64,000 nt of DNA from Leptolyngbya sp. PCC 6406 (GCF_000332095.2 NZ_KI913949.1:4860769-4924768); one strand, 5' to 3'; shown: positions 26,324 to 35,714, counted from the first letter of the stretch. Made by a program: numbers and translations. The notes: generated by a model from the sequence alone, not told the origin.

Positions 26324-27529
26324 TTACAGCATAGGTGAAGATCCTGTCCCGAACGGAAACGCCGTGGGGGTAGGGTAGTGAATTTCTCCCAGCACCACGG
26401 GACCATGGGCTCCGGTCACTGTCGGGAGGTTGCCGGGAAAGCCCTGATGTCGCCAAAATCCCAAAACGGCAAAGGCAATCGCCTCTTTCAGACCACTGGG
26501 AACGCCCAAGTCGTCCGTAGTAGTAATGGGGATTACGGGCAGGTAATGGGCTAGCCGCTCTCGAAGATAGAAATTGCGACTTCCCCCGCCACACAGCAGC
26601 ACCTCAGCAGGCAACTGGGGTAGCCAACGTCGATATTCCTGAGCAATAGAGGCGGCGGTAAAGTCCACTAGAGTGGCTAACACATCCGCAGGAGCTAAGG
26701 TCGTCATTTGAGCCTGACACTGCTGCCAAAAGTCCCAGCCAAAGAGTTCTCGCCCAGTGGATTTAGGCGGGGCCTGATCAAAGTAGGGATGCCGCAGCCA
26801 GGTTTCTACTAAGGACAGGTCGGGGGTGCCTTGGGCGGCCCACTGTCCTCCCTGATCAAAGGTGAGGGTGCCTCCGGAAAGGGTCTGCACCGCGAGGTCC
26901 AACAGGCTATTGCCGGGGCCGGTATCCCAGCCAAAGACCTGGGGTGAGGGGGTGGCGAATAGCTTGTCCTGCGGGGGCAGATAAGCCACATTGCCGATGC
27001 CGCCGATGTTTTGAACGCAGCGATCGCGGTTTTCATGGGCCAGTAGCACCGCATCTATGGGGGGGACGAGGGGGGCACCCTCTCCCCCTACGGCGATATC
27101 GGCGGCTCGAAAGTTGCTGACGGTGAGGCACTGGAGTTGATCCGAGATCGCGGCTCCCCGCCCCAATTGCAGACTGTAGCCCAAGCGTGGGTTCCGCCTC
27201 GCCCCTTCTGCCCCTCGGTCTGGCGGGCGATGGAACACTGTTTGACCGTGGGAGGCCACCAGATCCACAGGACCATATTGATCCACGAGGGCTTGGGCCG
27301 CCTGGGCAAAACATTGGGCCACGGCGTCATCCAGATCCGCCAGGGCTGACAAGGTCAGGGCTTCCCCAGCACAGGCTCGGAGAATCGCGCCTTGGACCTC
27401 CGGGGGATAGGCCACCGTGCCCCCCCCCAGCACCGTCACCGCGAGCTGATATCCCTGACCGTGAATTTCTGCGATCGCACCATCAATACCGTCTACAGAG
27501 GTGCCGCTAATTAAACCAATCACACGCAT
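26324..27529 (-). CDS. anmK: Anhydro-N-acetylmuramic acid kinase
   Basis: Phosphorylates and opens 1,6-anhydro-MurNAc during recycling of cell-wall fragments. Residues 1-15 (MRVIGLISGTSVDGI) hold the phosphate-binding GTSVDG motif of the sugar kinase/Hsp70/actin fold. ASHGQTVFHRPPD, NIGGIGNVAYLPP and FGWDTGPGNSLLD are family signatures, and VLLCGGGSRNFYL is near the C-terminus. 401 residues is slightly longer than usual. With murI in the same window it gives two peptidoglycan-metabolism genes, though not in one operon. Confidence 0.95.
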   Translation of the reverse strand: MRVIGLISGTSVDGIDGAIAEIHGQGYQLAVTVLGGGTVAYPPEVQGAILRACAGEALTLSALADLDDAVAQCFAQAAQALVDQYGPVDLVASHGQTVFHRPPDRGAEGARRNPRLGYSLQLGRGAAISDQLQCLTVSNFRAADIAVGGEGAPLVPPIDAVLLAHENRDRCVQNIGGIGNVAYLPPQDKLFATPSPQVFGWDTGPGNSLLDLAVQTLSGGTLTFDQGGQWAAQGTPDLSLVETWLRHPYFDQAPPKSTGRELFGWDFWQQCQAQMTTLAPADVLATLVDFTAASIAQEYRRWLPQLPAEVLLCGGGSRNFYLRERLAHYLPVIPITTTDDLGVPSGLKEAIAFAVLGFWRHQGFPGNLPTVTGAHGPVVLGEIHYPTPTAFPFGTGSSPML

Positions 27530-27846
27530 GGGCCGAGGACTCCTTGATCAGTCGTTCTCTAGGCGTAAGGATAAACTGTAAGGAATAGAAGTATGCTGCT
27601 CTCTAGGTGTATTTTCCATCTCCCTTGCCCCTAAAATTGCCGAGATACCCTCAAAACGCCCCTTTTTTGTGGGAGTCCCGGAAATTGACCTGCGATCGCT
27701 GTATCCCAAGACCAGCAAGCCCCCAGGACTATCGGCGTCTAGACTGGCATCAGGACTGCTCAACAAACTAAAGGGTCTGATGCGTCAGGAACCTCCGGTC
27801 ACTATCCCGGCGATGGCTACTCGTCCATTGTTATCAACCCAACCCC
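27530..27846. other. Intergenic region without a recognised gene
   Basis: Short open frames exist on both strands, but none has a convincing start signal or recognisable sequence. The leader of the exported-protein gene at 27847 lies here. Confidence 0.5.
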
Positions 27847-28194
27847 ATGATGAAGCTCAATCAAATTCTCTCCGCTGGATTCGTTAGTATGAGCCTAGCC
27901 ACCCTAGGACTCCCTGCTTTTGCCGCCCCTGAAATCGCCAGCGGCGATCGTTGGCTACAAGGGGTAGACCAAAGTGGCTGCCTCAGCCGCGCCGATCAAT
28001 TCATTCAAGATATTGGCGTTCCCTCTGATGGTGGAGAAATCGATCGCACCGGCTACTTTGACGACGGCACCTTCCGCATTCTCTGCTATGCCGCAGGCAG
28101 CGACAGTATGGTCATCGTCTTTTCTGCCCATGAAAATAGCTCGGAAGTCGCTAGCGACTTCATGCAATACGTCCTCAACGAAATCGCCTATTAA
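27847..28194 (+). CDS. Small exported protein of unknown function
   Basis: A 115-residue protein with a clear Sec signal peptide (about 1-26; MMKLNQILSAGFVSMSLATL ending PAFA-A). The mature part of about 88 residues has two cysteines (SGCLSRADQFIQ and RILCYAAG) that could form one disulfide, and the conserved-looking GYFDDGTFRILCY and MVIVFSAHENSSEVASDFMQ. I know similar small periplasmic proteins in cyanobacteria but no function. Either of two adjacent ATGs can start it. A strong hairpin follows 39 bp after the stop. Confidence 0.75.
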   Translation: MMKLNQILSAGFVSMSLATLGLPAFAAPEIASGDRWLQGVDQSGCLSRADQFIQDIGVPSDGGEIDRTGYFDDGTFRILCYAAGSDSMVIVFSAHENSSEVASDFMQYVLNEIAY

Positions 28195-28233
28195 GTTCTT
28201 CCCTCAAGCCCACAGCAGCATCCCTGCTTAGGA

Positions 28234-28276
28234 CCAATGCCCTAGTCACCCTTGACCACTGTGACTAGGGCATTGG
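28234..28276. terminator. Hairpin between convergent genes
   Basis: 16-bp arms CCAATGCCCTAGTCAC and GTGACTAGGGCATTGG enclose an 11-nt loop, with TTTGG on the + side. Placed between the exported-protein gene and the end of the glycan cluster, it can terminate both. Confidence 0.75.
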
Positions 28277-28300
28277 TTTGGAAACCCAATCTGGATTCAC

Positions 28301-29494
28301 TCAAACGCCCTTCCTCCCTCCCAAAACTGAACGATAAACACCCAGGGTTTTCTCGGCCAACTTAGGCCATGTGTAATGGGCTTCCACCTTACGTTTACCA
28401 GCCAGCCCCATGGCCGCAGCAGCAGCAGGCTGAGTTAACAGATCCAGAATGCGACAGGCAATTTCTTCAGGATCTTGATTTACAAGAAAACCATCCTGCC
28501 CATCAGTGACGACATCTGCGATCGCGGGAATTCTTCCCCCAATAACAGGCTTACCAAAACTCCATGCCTCTGTGTAAACACCCCCAAAACTTTCCTGAGA
28601 AGAAGGGACACACAGCAAATCACAGGCAGCTAGAGCATTAGTCTTAGTCTGGAGATCTACTGAACCCAAGCGATGAATACGCGGATCGGCATAGGCGTCA
28701 AAAACTTGTTCGGACCTTTTGACCGCAGGGCCAATAAAAACAAACTGAACATCCGGTAATTGTTTCCAAACAGAAGGTGCAGCCTCCAAAACTTGACGAA
28801 ATCCTTTGTAAGAATAATGTTGGCCCAGAAACAAAACGATGGGTTCTTGAATATTGTAGATATCGCGGAAAGTCTTCCCTTGGCCTTTCGCTGCAAGTAC
28901 AGGGCCAATACCCGTAACATAAATGTGCTCTGGTTCAACTCCAAGCATAATAAGCGTGGCTTTCTCACTGGCCGTTAGTGCTATGACCGCATCTGCTTGA
29001 CGATATAACTCAAGGTAAGCACGGTAGCGCCAGCCCACCCAACGAGGATGATGTACGGGCGTCAATATGAAAGGAAGATTGTGTTGTTGGGCAACTTTCC
29101 AGGAAGCCACACTAATCCCCTCACGGCCAATACGTACATTGTGAAGTACATCGGCTTTATGGATAAAGGGTTGTAAATGCCTAGCAATTAGCTTTACTAC
29201 AGGTGGTAAAGCTAAAGACATGAGAGGGTAGTACAAAGGCAACCAAGGTAGAATTCTTAGCTTCTCAGCCCAGGTAAAACCCAACCGATGAACAGGGATA
29301 CTATTAACTTGATAGTTATAGGATGAGGGTTGACCAATGGTCGTACCCCATAGCCAATCAGTTCGATTATGGTCCCAGTGGCAGACAGTTTGAACAGTGT
29401 TTCTAATCGCTAGGTGTTGAGCTAGAAGGTGAGTATGAACTTGAGCCCCACCTATAGCTGGCACATAGCTAGTCAAGGTATAGAGCAGTTTCAT
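28301..29494 (-). CDS. Family 4 glycosyltransferase
   Basis: A 397-residue GT-B enzyme that transfers a sugar from a nucleotide donor to a surface glycan. The N-terminal acceptor half begins LLYTLTSYVPAIGGAQVHTH. The C-terminal donor half has IVLFLGQHYSYKGF, FVFIGPAVKRSEQV and the EX7E-type SQESFGGVYTEAWSFGKPVI. Last gene in the minus-strand cluster. Sugar specificity cannot be read. Confidence 0.9.
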   Translation of the reverse strand: MKLLYTLTSYVPAIGGAQVHTHLLAQHLAIRNTVQTVCHWDHNRTDWLWGTTIGQPSSYNYQVNSIPVHRLGFTWAEKLRILPWLPLYYPLMSLALPPVVKLIARHLQPFIHKADVLHNVRIGREGISVASWKVAQQHNLPFILTPVHHPRWVGWRYRAYLELYRQADAVIALTASEKATLIMLGVEPEHIYVTGIGPVLAAKGQGKTFRDIYNIQEPIVLFLGQHYSYKGFRQVLEAAPSVWKQLPDVQFVFIGPAVKRSEQVFDAYADPRIHRLGSVDLQTKTNALAACDLLCVPSSQESFGGVYTEAWSFGKPVIGGRIPAIADVVTDGQDGFLVNQDPEEIACRILDLLTQPAAAAAMGLAGKRKVEAHYTWPKLAEKTLGVYRSVLGGRKGV

Positions 29495-29513
29495 GAGGGG
29501 GTTGTAAGTCCAT

Positions 29514-30362
29514 TTAGTGATCTCGAAAAGCTAAAGCTTGAAGATTTGCTCCTAGACCCATATATGGAGCTAAGCGGTATGCAATAGCGATAAATTGTCG
29601 TACCCCAATAGGGAATCGATCGAGGCTTTCTAGCACCTGTGGAGTACTAGAGAAGACCTGAAAATCTCCATATCCAGCTCGACTCAGAGCATAGGATAAC
29701 GAGCTTTTCTGGAAGTAGGTTAAGTGCTCTGGAGGAATAATAAGAGACCAAGAACGTCCTCGTAATCTTGCCCCTAAGCCACCCCAATTAGGAGTTTCAA
29801 TAAAAAGAATACCACCTGGCTTTAGCCAGTTATAGACTCTTGACAGAGCATCTACAGGGTCTAAAAGATGTTCTATAACATGATACATTGTAATCAAATC
29901 GAAGTATGCAGATGGGAAATCAACAGAGTTTATATCGCCAACCTGAATGCGATCGCGCCAGCCTTCTCCTGCTTGAGCAACTGCTTTAGCAGAAATCTCT
30001 GTTCCCAGAGTGTCCCAGCCCTCTGCTGCTAATACTTTGAGTAAATCCCCTTCGCCACAACCAACATCTAGATAACGAAGCTGGGGAGAAAGACCTAGAT
30101 CATGTGACGTCCTCTGGCGGAAGTAGCTTTTCAGTTGTTGATAGCGAATCTTAGCCATCTGCATTCCAGCTAGAGGGCTGTGATGATAGTTTTGACGATA
30201 GCTTTCGGCATCATAAAAAGCAGCTAATTCCGCCGAACTTGGCAATGGGGTATAAAAAACTAGCTTGCATTCAATACATTGGACAAGCTTTCCATCCGCA
30301 ACAGAAAATAAACTCTTCGATTGGGTGGATTCACAAACTGGGCACGTCTGGGAAGAGAACAT
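29514..30362 (-). CDS. Class I SAM methyltransferase with zinc-ribbon start
   Basis: From the ATG at 30362 (MFSSQTCPVCES), two bases after the upstream gene's stop, it is 282 residues. CPVC and CIEC make a zinc ribbon typical of glycan-cluster methyltransferases. Motif I is YLDVGCGEGDLLKVL, the acidic loop is GTEISAKAV, and motif post-I is FDLITMYHVIEHLLDP. The frame is open further upstream but only across the neighbouring gene. It probably methylates a sugar or polyprenyl intermediate of the cluster's glycan. Confidence 0.88.
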   Translation of the reverse strand: MFSSQTCPVCESTQSKSLFSVADGKLVQCIECKLVFYTPLPSSAELAAFYDAESYRQNYHHSPLAGMQMAKIRYQQLKSYFRQRTSHDLGLSPQLRYLDVGCGEGDLLKVLAAEGWDTLGTEISAKAVAQAGEGWRDRIQVGDINSVDFPSAYFDLITMYHVIEHLLDPVDALSRVYNWLKPGGILFIETPNWGGLGARLRGRSWSLIIPPEHLTYFQKSSLSYALSRAGYGDFQVFSSTPQVLESLDRFPIGVRQFIAIAYRLAPYMGLGANLQALAFRDH

Positions 30363-30364
30363 TG

Positions 30365-31279
30365 TTAGGTTGAGGTCCAGTTGTAAGGAATTAATTTTCC
30401 CTGCCATGCCCAAAATACTGCCGATAGAACCCGAGCGAGATAATGGGGTGACCAAGAGGGAGTCATGCGTAGACAGTTGGCCACAGTGTAGATAGGAAAT
30501 AGCCATCTAAGACTGGGGCGATACATAATCTGAGCATAATTCTGATAAACATAGATCAAATTACGAAAGTAATAGTAATATTTCAGTTTACTGAAGGTAA
30601 ATAGAGACGCTGGATGCCGATAGATAGCATCCACCGCAGTTGCCACCTGAAAATTAGCAGCCTTAATACGTAGCGAATACTCATATTCATCTCCCCAGAT
30701 GAAAAGCTCTTTGAGCACATATCCAATACTTTCAGGAACACGGCGATGAATCAAAACCCCATTGAAAAAGTTTGCTGTCCCTGCATAGATCCCATTCTGG
30801 GATTGCGCGCAAAGATCGCGGTAGGTGGAAATATACTGACGGTTAGCAAAATAGCCTTGGTCATCCAAAACTCGCAACTTTAGTGCTAAGGCTTCCGAGT
30901 CATCAGGCTTGACAACAGCAGTTCCAATCACATCATATTTCTCTGAATTAATTAATAATCTTTCGAGGCAGGTGTCAGCGGGTACACCATCGTCATCCAT
31001 TAACCAGAGCCAGGTATAGCCAGCTTCAAATGCCAGTTTCATACCTTCATGAAATCCCCCTGCTCCTCCGGTATTTTCAGACATTTTTTGGTAAATGAGT
31101 CTGGATTGATGGAGATAGCCATTTTCAGCCAGCATCTCAGTTGTACCGTCTGTAGATGCATTATCAATTACAACAATACAATCCACTGGGCAACTTTGAT
31201 TTAAGAGTGCAGTCAGACACTGATGTAGGAGCTGCTTACGATTGAACGTCACGACTACAGCGGCAACAGTGGGTTTCAT
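30365..31279 (-). CDS. Family 2 glycosyltransferase, GlfT-like
   Basis: 304 residues. The GT-A fold start is AAVVVTFNRKQLLHQCL. VIDNASTDGTTEML and the metal-binding LWLMDDDGVPADTCLERLL follow, then EELF-like FIWGDEYEYSLRI, wording seen in galactofuranosyl- and rhamnosyl-transferases of the GlfT/WbbL type. It lies 3 bp from the flavoprotein gene. If that flavoprotein makes a furanose donor, this would be its user, but the link is inference. The C-terminal 60 residues are hydrophobic and may touch the membrane. Confidence 0.88.
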   Translation of the reverse strand: MKPTVAAVVVTFNRKQLLHQCLTALLNQSCPVDCIVVIDNASTDGTTEMLAENGYLHQSRLIYQKMSENTGGAGGFHEGMKLAFEAGYTWLWLMDDDGVPADTCLERLLINSEKYDVIGTAVVKPDDSEALALKLRVLDDQGYFANRQYISTYRDLCAQSQNGIYAGTANFFNGVLIHRRVPESIGYVLKELFIWGDEYEYSLRIKAANFQVATAVDAIYRHPASLFTFSKLKYYYYFRNLIYVYQNYAQIMYRPSLRWLFPIYTVANCLRMTPSWSPHYLARVLSAVFWAWQGKLIPYNWTST

Positions 31280-31282
31280 ATC

Positions 31283-32587
31283 CTATTGCTCCTTAAAGCT
31301 AACTCCCACAAATAAACCATCCCTTAAGGAATCAGCAATGCCTTGAAATATCCAACGGCCATAGCGTCCAACAGGATAAATATCGTGTTCTTCTAATGCT
31401 TTTAAGGACTGACTACGCCAATGAGAATTGGGCCAAGACCAGGTATAGGCCACATCAATCCAAGTTGGGTCGGCGACTTCGACTGCTTCGATATACCCCC
31501 ACTCCTGAAGCTCAGCAATGACTTGTTTGGTATATATGTCAATTTCCGTTGGATTAGGGCGAACACCTCCTTGATAGGCACGCTCAACATAAATGCTGAC
31601 AAGCCTACCAGATATCCGTGAAGATTGGGGCAAGAAATTTCGATCTACATTACTGTAAAAACCTACACGATGAAAACCTGAACGAGCATCGGGATTGTAA
31701 AGCCAGTGATCGTCAGGACAACTAGATCCTCGAACAGCACCTAGATTCAAAACTAATACAGAAGTATAGGGATCTGGCGGGGCAGTCACTTCTAATCCCG
31801 TCAATTCTAATAAACGGTTCAGCGGTAAGGTTGCAATTATGTGTCTGTAGGGATAAATTTCACCATTCTCACAGTAAATGACTCGATCACATAGATCGAT
31901 TTTTACAACCTTCTGTCCATACTTCACATCTGCTCTAGAGGCTAATTGCTGGGCCAGCATATTCAAGCTCGATTCTGGATACACAAAGGTGGCATTATAT
32001 CCAGCAGGTTGCACATTGTTATCAAAAGCGCCTTGGATCACTTGAGCAAGATCTATGGGAGATTTATAGGCATCCTGTGGGGCAATACTTTTATGTAGCC
32101 CAGCGGTATAGAGTTGGTGAAAGGGCTCAAAGAAAAGTTCCGATAGTGTTTCGCCAAAATACTGTATCTGCCATTCCTGCCAGGTTGAAAAGTCGGATTT
32201 AGTTCGAGACATTTCATGGAGTGCTTGACTTCGCAAGTCTGGCAAGTAACGTAAATTATTTTGCAACGGGTAAGGTACGTAGAGATTTCTCTCTCGAAAA
32301 TAAACTGACGATTTACGTTGATATTGCTTAACTGAGGTCAGTGACCTGAGCATTCTTAGGATCGAGGCATCTCCACCAAAAATCCAGTGCCCTCCTCCAA
32401 TTTCAAAATGATAGTTTTCTTGGGAAGCAAGAGGGATGGAAAGACGCTCACTGACGTTGGGAGACAGATAATAGGAGGAGCAAATTCCCCCAGGAAAGCT
32501 GGCTGCCTCTAATACAGGAAATCCAGAAGCAAACCCTGCTGCTAATCCAGTAACTCCACCACCCAAGATCAAGGTATTAGAATTCAT
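31283..32587 (-). CDS. FAD-dependent amine-oxidase-fold protein of a glycan cluster (UGM/protoporphyrinogen-oxidase-like)
   Basis: 434 residues. It starts NTLILGGGVTGLAAGFASG, an FAD-binding Rossmann motif, then LEAASFPGGICSSY, where the family binds the ribose. HIIATLPLNRLLELTG and, near the end, YPVGRYGRWIFQGIADSL complete the flavin site. Such proteins are often named protoporphyrinogen oxidase by annotation pipelines, yet they occur in polysaccharide clusters and are related to UDP-galactopyranose mutase. The neighbouring GlfT-like transferase supports a nucleotide-sugar role, which remains unproved. Confidence 0.75.
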   Translation of the reverse strand: MNSNTLILGGGVTGLAAGFASGFPVLEAASFPGGICSSYYLSPNVSERLSIPLASQENYHFEIGGGHWIFGGDASILRMLRSLTSVKQYQRKSSVYFRERNLYVPYPLQNNLRYLPDLRSQALHEMSRTKSDFSTWQEWQIQYFGETLSELFFEPFHQLYTAGLHKSIAPQDAYKSPIDLAQVIQGAFDNNVQPAGYNATFVYPESSLNMLAQQLASRADVKYGQKVVKIDLCDRVIYCENGEIYPYRHIIATLPLNRLLELTGLEVTAPPDPYTSVLVLNLGAVRGSSCPDDHWLYNPDARSGFHRVGFYSNVDRNFLPQSSRISGRLVSIYVERAYQGGVRPNPTEIDIYTKQVIAELQEWGYIEAVEVADPTWIDVAYTWSWPNSHWRSQSLKALEEHDIYPVGRYGRWIFQGIADSLRDGLFVGVSFKEQ

Positions 32588-32607
32588 AAAATCAAGTACT
32601 GATACTT

Positions 32608-33561
32608 TCAGGATTTCAATAGATTACCAGGTTGGCCTTGAATATCAATTTCCAAGACATCAGACCATCCTCTTTTTTTCTTGATGGCTCTTATCATTGC
32701 AGTGGGGAAGAGACGGGAAAATCTAGAGCGAAAATACGTGGCACTCGACCCTATAAGTTTTGACAAGGCATCCAATGGAGAGAAATATTTATATTTTATT
32801 GCAACTTCCTCTACATGGAATTGGCTACTGGAGCCACCACATCGCATATAAGACAGAACCTTCTCCACACGCAAAAAAGTTGCCCCCGAGTCAAACACAT
32901 CCAGGAAAAATGCGTAGTCTGATGCTAGTCTAAATCGGATATCGAACTTTTTTTGCTTGTAAATACTAGCGGCCAGAAAAGTGGCTGGATGGACGATATT
33001 TATTTTTAATTCCCTTCTATTTTTCGGAATGGGAACATCTAGAATTCTGGCCAATTGAAGTCGCTCATCAACAAAAAAAACTTGGCCAAAAATCACTTCA
33101 GCCCTGCTCTGTGAAAACATTTGAACAACGACTTCAACAGCATCAAGAGAATACCAGTCATCCGCATTAATAAGTCCAATGTATTTCCCGGATGCCAATC
33201 CTATCCCCTTGTTCATTGCATCATAAATCCCTTGGTCTTTCTCGCTAACCCAGTAATCCACTAGATTTTCATATTTCCTAATAATATCTAGAGTGCCATC
33301 GGTGCTGCCGCCATCAACAATAATGTATTCGATGTTTTTGTAGGTTTGATTTATAACGCTCGATATCGTTTTGTCTAAGTGCTTTTCACCATTGAATACG
33401 ACGGTAATAATGGTCACCAAGGGCTGTCCTTCCAGACCTTCCTTGAAATGGCCTCTGGTCCGCAAACCTCCTTCTCCTAGTCTTTCAGGAGTGTATGGCA
33501 ACAAATTATTCTCGGATTCATGGAGAGAACTACTTCGCCTTTGAGAAGATTCCCGAGTCAA
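32608..33561 (-). CDS. Family 2 glycosyltransferase
   Basis: 317 residues. A short leader with LPYTPERLGEGGLRTRGHF is one I have met at the front of cyanobacterial GT2 proteins. The catalytic domain follows: VTIITVVFNGEKHLDKTI, IIVDGGSTDGTLDII, YDAMNKGIGLASGKYIGLI and NADDWY. It probably adds a sugar in surface polysaccharide synthesis. It is first in the minus-strand cluster, with 20 bp to the next gene. Codon third positions are AT-richer here than in the flanking genes. Confidence 0.9.
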   Translation of the reverse strand: MTRESSQRRSSSLHESENNLLPYTPERLGEGGLRTRGHFKEGLEGQPLVTIITVVFNGEKHLDKTISSVINQTYKNIEYIIVDGGSTDGTLDIIRKYENLVDYWVSEKDQGIYDAMNKGIGLASGKYIGLINADDWYSLDAVEVVVQMFSQSRAEVIFGQVFFVDERLQLARILDVPIPKNRRELKINIVHPATFLAASIYKQKKFDIRFRLASDYAFFLDVFDSGATFLRVEKVLSYMRCGGSSSQFHVEEVAIKYKYFSPLDALSKLIGSSATYFRSRFSRLFPTAMIRAIKKKRGWSDVLEIDIQGQPGNLLKS

Positions 33562-33716
33562 TGTTTCTCTCCTGTCAATGGGGCTTTTTGAAAGGGATAG
33601 ATATCACTTTGATGCCAAGTTGCCTATTGCGGGACTACAACAAAGCTGGAAGCCGGAATGTTGAGCCACTCTCAGGACAATCACATAATGCCTACTCTCC
33701 AGAGTAAGGGTTCCCG

Positions 33717-34223
33717 TTATGAGTTGGGAATGTGGTCTGCCAGTGTCCGTAGCCATTCGACAAATGCCTTAACATCCCGAAGTACTTTTGCCCATAGGCT
33801 GGGATAGCGGTCTAGGAGAGCGGCTACCCGACTCGAATCTAGCTCGAAGCCGTAGAGATTGCGGACAATGTGGCGAAAGCTGAGGAACTCCCGTAGATGG
33901 CTGGCGGTTTCCGGGGCTAACACGGCTGGACGGCCTTCTCGTTCTTGCCCCATGCGATCCAGAAGTCGTTGATGCCAATCTGCCCCGGTGGGTAATCCTC
34001 CGTTGAGTTCTACCGCCACTAGGCGCAGTATCTTTTCGCAGCCATTGTAGAAGTTGTGGAGTTTGAGGGCGAGATTTTCGTAGAACAGGTGAGATCGCAG
34101 TTGGTCTCGCTCAATTTCAGCCTGGACTTGCTGGATGGCCTGTTCTAGGCGGCTGAGGCGTGCTAGTTCTGCTTCGATATCGGCGGCGAGTTCTCGCAGG
34201 GCTGCTGCACTAATGGGTCGCAT
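33717..34223 (-). CDS. HEPN-domain protein, HepT-like toxin candidate
   Basis: A 168-residue all-helical protein that overlaps the MNT gene by 14 bp, in the usual antitoxin-first order. HEPN toxins are RNases with an Rx4-6H motif, and MntA neutralises HepT by adding AMP to the tyrosine of Rx4HxY. Here the region reads SFRHIVRNLYGFELD: Arg117, Asn122 where His is expected, and Tyr124 kept. A related subgroup may normally have this RHxxRNxY form. Whether it is an active RNase is open. Confidence 0.72.
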   Translation of the reverse strand: MRPISAAALRELAADIEAELARLSRLEQAIQQVQAEIERDQLRSHLFYENLALKLHNFYNGCEKILRLVAVELNGGLPTGADWHQRLLDRMGQEREGRPAVLAPETASHLREFLSFRHIVRNLYGFELDSSRVAALLDRYPSLWAKVLRDVKAFVEWLRTLADHIPNS

Positions 34224-34620
34224 CCAGGTCTACTCCAGTGGCTAGAACTCGCTGGCGGAAATAGGGCTCCAGAGCTTCTAGGGGCTTGAGGTCTACCCAG
34301 CGAGTGCTGAGCTGATTGGCCTGGGCAACGGCTGCAAAATAGCGTTCTGGGGGAATACCTTCGGCGGCTAGGTCAATATCAGAGTCCTCGGTGAAGCGAT
34401 CGCGCACCAGCGATCCAAAAACGAGTACTCGTATCGCCCCAAAGTCTCGGTATAAGCAGGCTGCAATCTCACGAGCCTCCCTCCAAGCAAGATCGTATGC
34501 CTGACCTTGGGCAACGCTCTGGGCAGCCCTGAGGTGTTGCCAATAGGCCACGTACTGGGGATCGATTGGGACTGGTCCTGGAACGGTCGGGGACGACATA
34601 GGGCAGTCGCATCCTGTCAC
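34210..34620 (-). CDS. Minimal nucleotidyltransferase (MntA-like antitoxin)
   Basis: A 136-residue pol-beta-fold nucleotidyltransferase with the motif GSLVRDRFTEDSDIDLA (Gly69-Ser70, Asp81 and Asp83). The third acidic residue is probably the Asp of WVDLKPLE. Paired with the overlapping HEPN gene it forms a recognisable MNT/HEPN module, in which this protein would AMPylate and silence the toxin. An internal ATG at 34599 is an alternative start. It sits beside the acquired glycan cluster, a common place for such modules. Confidence 0.82.
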   Translation of the reverse strand: MTGCDCPMSSPTVPGPVPIDPQYVAYWQHLRAAQSVAQGQAYDLAWREAREIAACLYRDFGAIRVLVFGSLVRDRFTEDSDIDLAAEGIPPERYFAAVAQANQLSTRWVDLKPLEALEPYFRQRVLATGVDLDATH

Positions 34621-34699
34621 ATATTCGGGATTTTCCTGATCCTAGCTAATTCCCAGTAAGGATACGGGGTGGCATGGGGGCGATAAAGCTGAGATCGCC

Positions 34700-35476
34700 C
34701 TAAAGTTGGCGCTCGACGCGCAACATACGGTAATAGGCTAGCCAGCCGCTGGCGGTCATCGCGATCGCAAAAATTCCCAAAAACCAAAGGTGGGAAGCCA
34801 CCGCCTCAACCGTTTCTGAGCCAGTGGCGATGCCCTCAAGGGCGATGATCATGTGGTAAATCGGATTGTATTCCGCCAGGGTAAGTAGGGAGTCGGGAAA
34901 GAGAGAGACCGGCAGAAAAGCGCCGCCCAGGATCAGCAAGGGAACCCCAAAAGCGGCAATCAGGGCGTTCACATCTTCCGTGCGGCGGGCAAATTGGGTT
35001 CCGAGGATGAACCCGACCCCCACATAGGCGGCGATGCTGAGCAGAATGATCCCCAGGCTCAGGGGAAGGGAGCCACTGAACTCGGCCCCCATCGCGATCG
35101 CGAGCCCCCAGACCAGTGCTGTTTGTCCCACCCCAATGGCACAGTGGGCCACAAAGATTCCCAAAAAGTACGCTCCCCCGTTGAGGGGGGAAAGAAACAG
35201 CCGCTTCAGAGTCTGCTGTTCCCGCTCCGCCACAACGGTGGCCACGCTGCCCCCCAAGCAGCTAAAAAACAGGGCTGCCCCCACCAGGGTCGCTGGAGCT
35301 GATTGCTGGAAGGCTTCTGCCTGCTCCAGTTGTGCACGCTCCGCCAGAATCAGGCTATTGAGCACTAAGATGAGAACCGGAAAAATGGCCCAAAAGACGA
35401 GGCTGCGTCGTCGCCGCCCCAACTCGGTCAAGATCCGCTGGGCAACGGCTAAGGTCTCGCGAAAAAAAGAGGCCAT
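34700..35476 (-). CDS. ABC-2 type transporter permease
   Basis: A 258-residue permease from the ATG at 35476 (MASFFRETLAVAQRIL). It has six predicted membrane helices, with the conserved VVAEREQQTLKRLFLSPLNG after helix 2 and FGVPLLILGGAFLPVSLFP near the end, as in ABC-2 drug, polysaccharide or Na+ exporters. No ATP-binding subunit is adjacent in this window. The frame is open to 35569, but the extra part looks non-coding. Cargo unknown. Confidence 0.9.
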   Translation of the reverse strand: MASFFRETLAVAQRILTELGRRRRSLVFWAIFPVLILVLNSLILAERAQLEQAEAFQQSAPATLVGAALFFSCLGGSVATVVAEREQQTLKRLFLSPLNGGAYFLGIFVAHCAIGVGQTALVWGLAIAMGAEFSGSLPLSLGIILLSIAAYVGVGFILGTQFARRTEDVNALIAAFGVPLLILGGAFLPVSLFPDSLLTLAEYNPIYHMIIALEGIATGSETVEAVASHLWFLGIFAIAMTASGWLAYYRMLRVERQL

Positions 35477-35714
35477 AGGACGCAGGAGGTAATTTATGGG
35501 AATGAGGCATGGAACCCCTGAAGGGGTGGGATATTCTGAGTTTACTGTGTCAGGGAATTTCCCTAGCATCTGGCCAGAGCCCTGTCCTAGGGAGCCCTAG
35601 CACCCCAAAACCCACGACCTTGCAAACCCGTGCCCCGAAAACCCATAACTAAAATGAATATGAGTAAAGAACTGTGTCGAGGGGCGGTAGTTTAAGATTG
35701 ACGGCGATCGGGAT

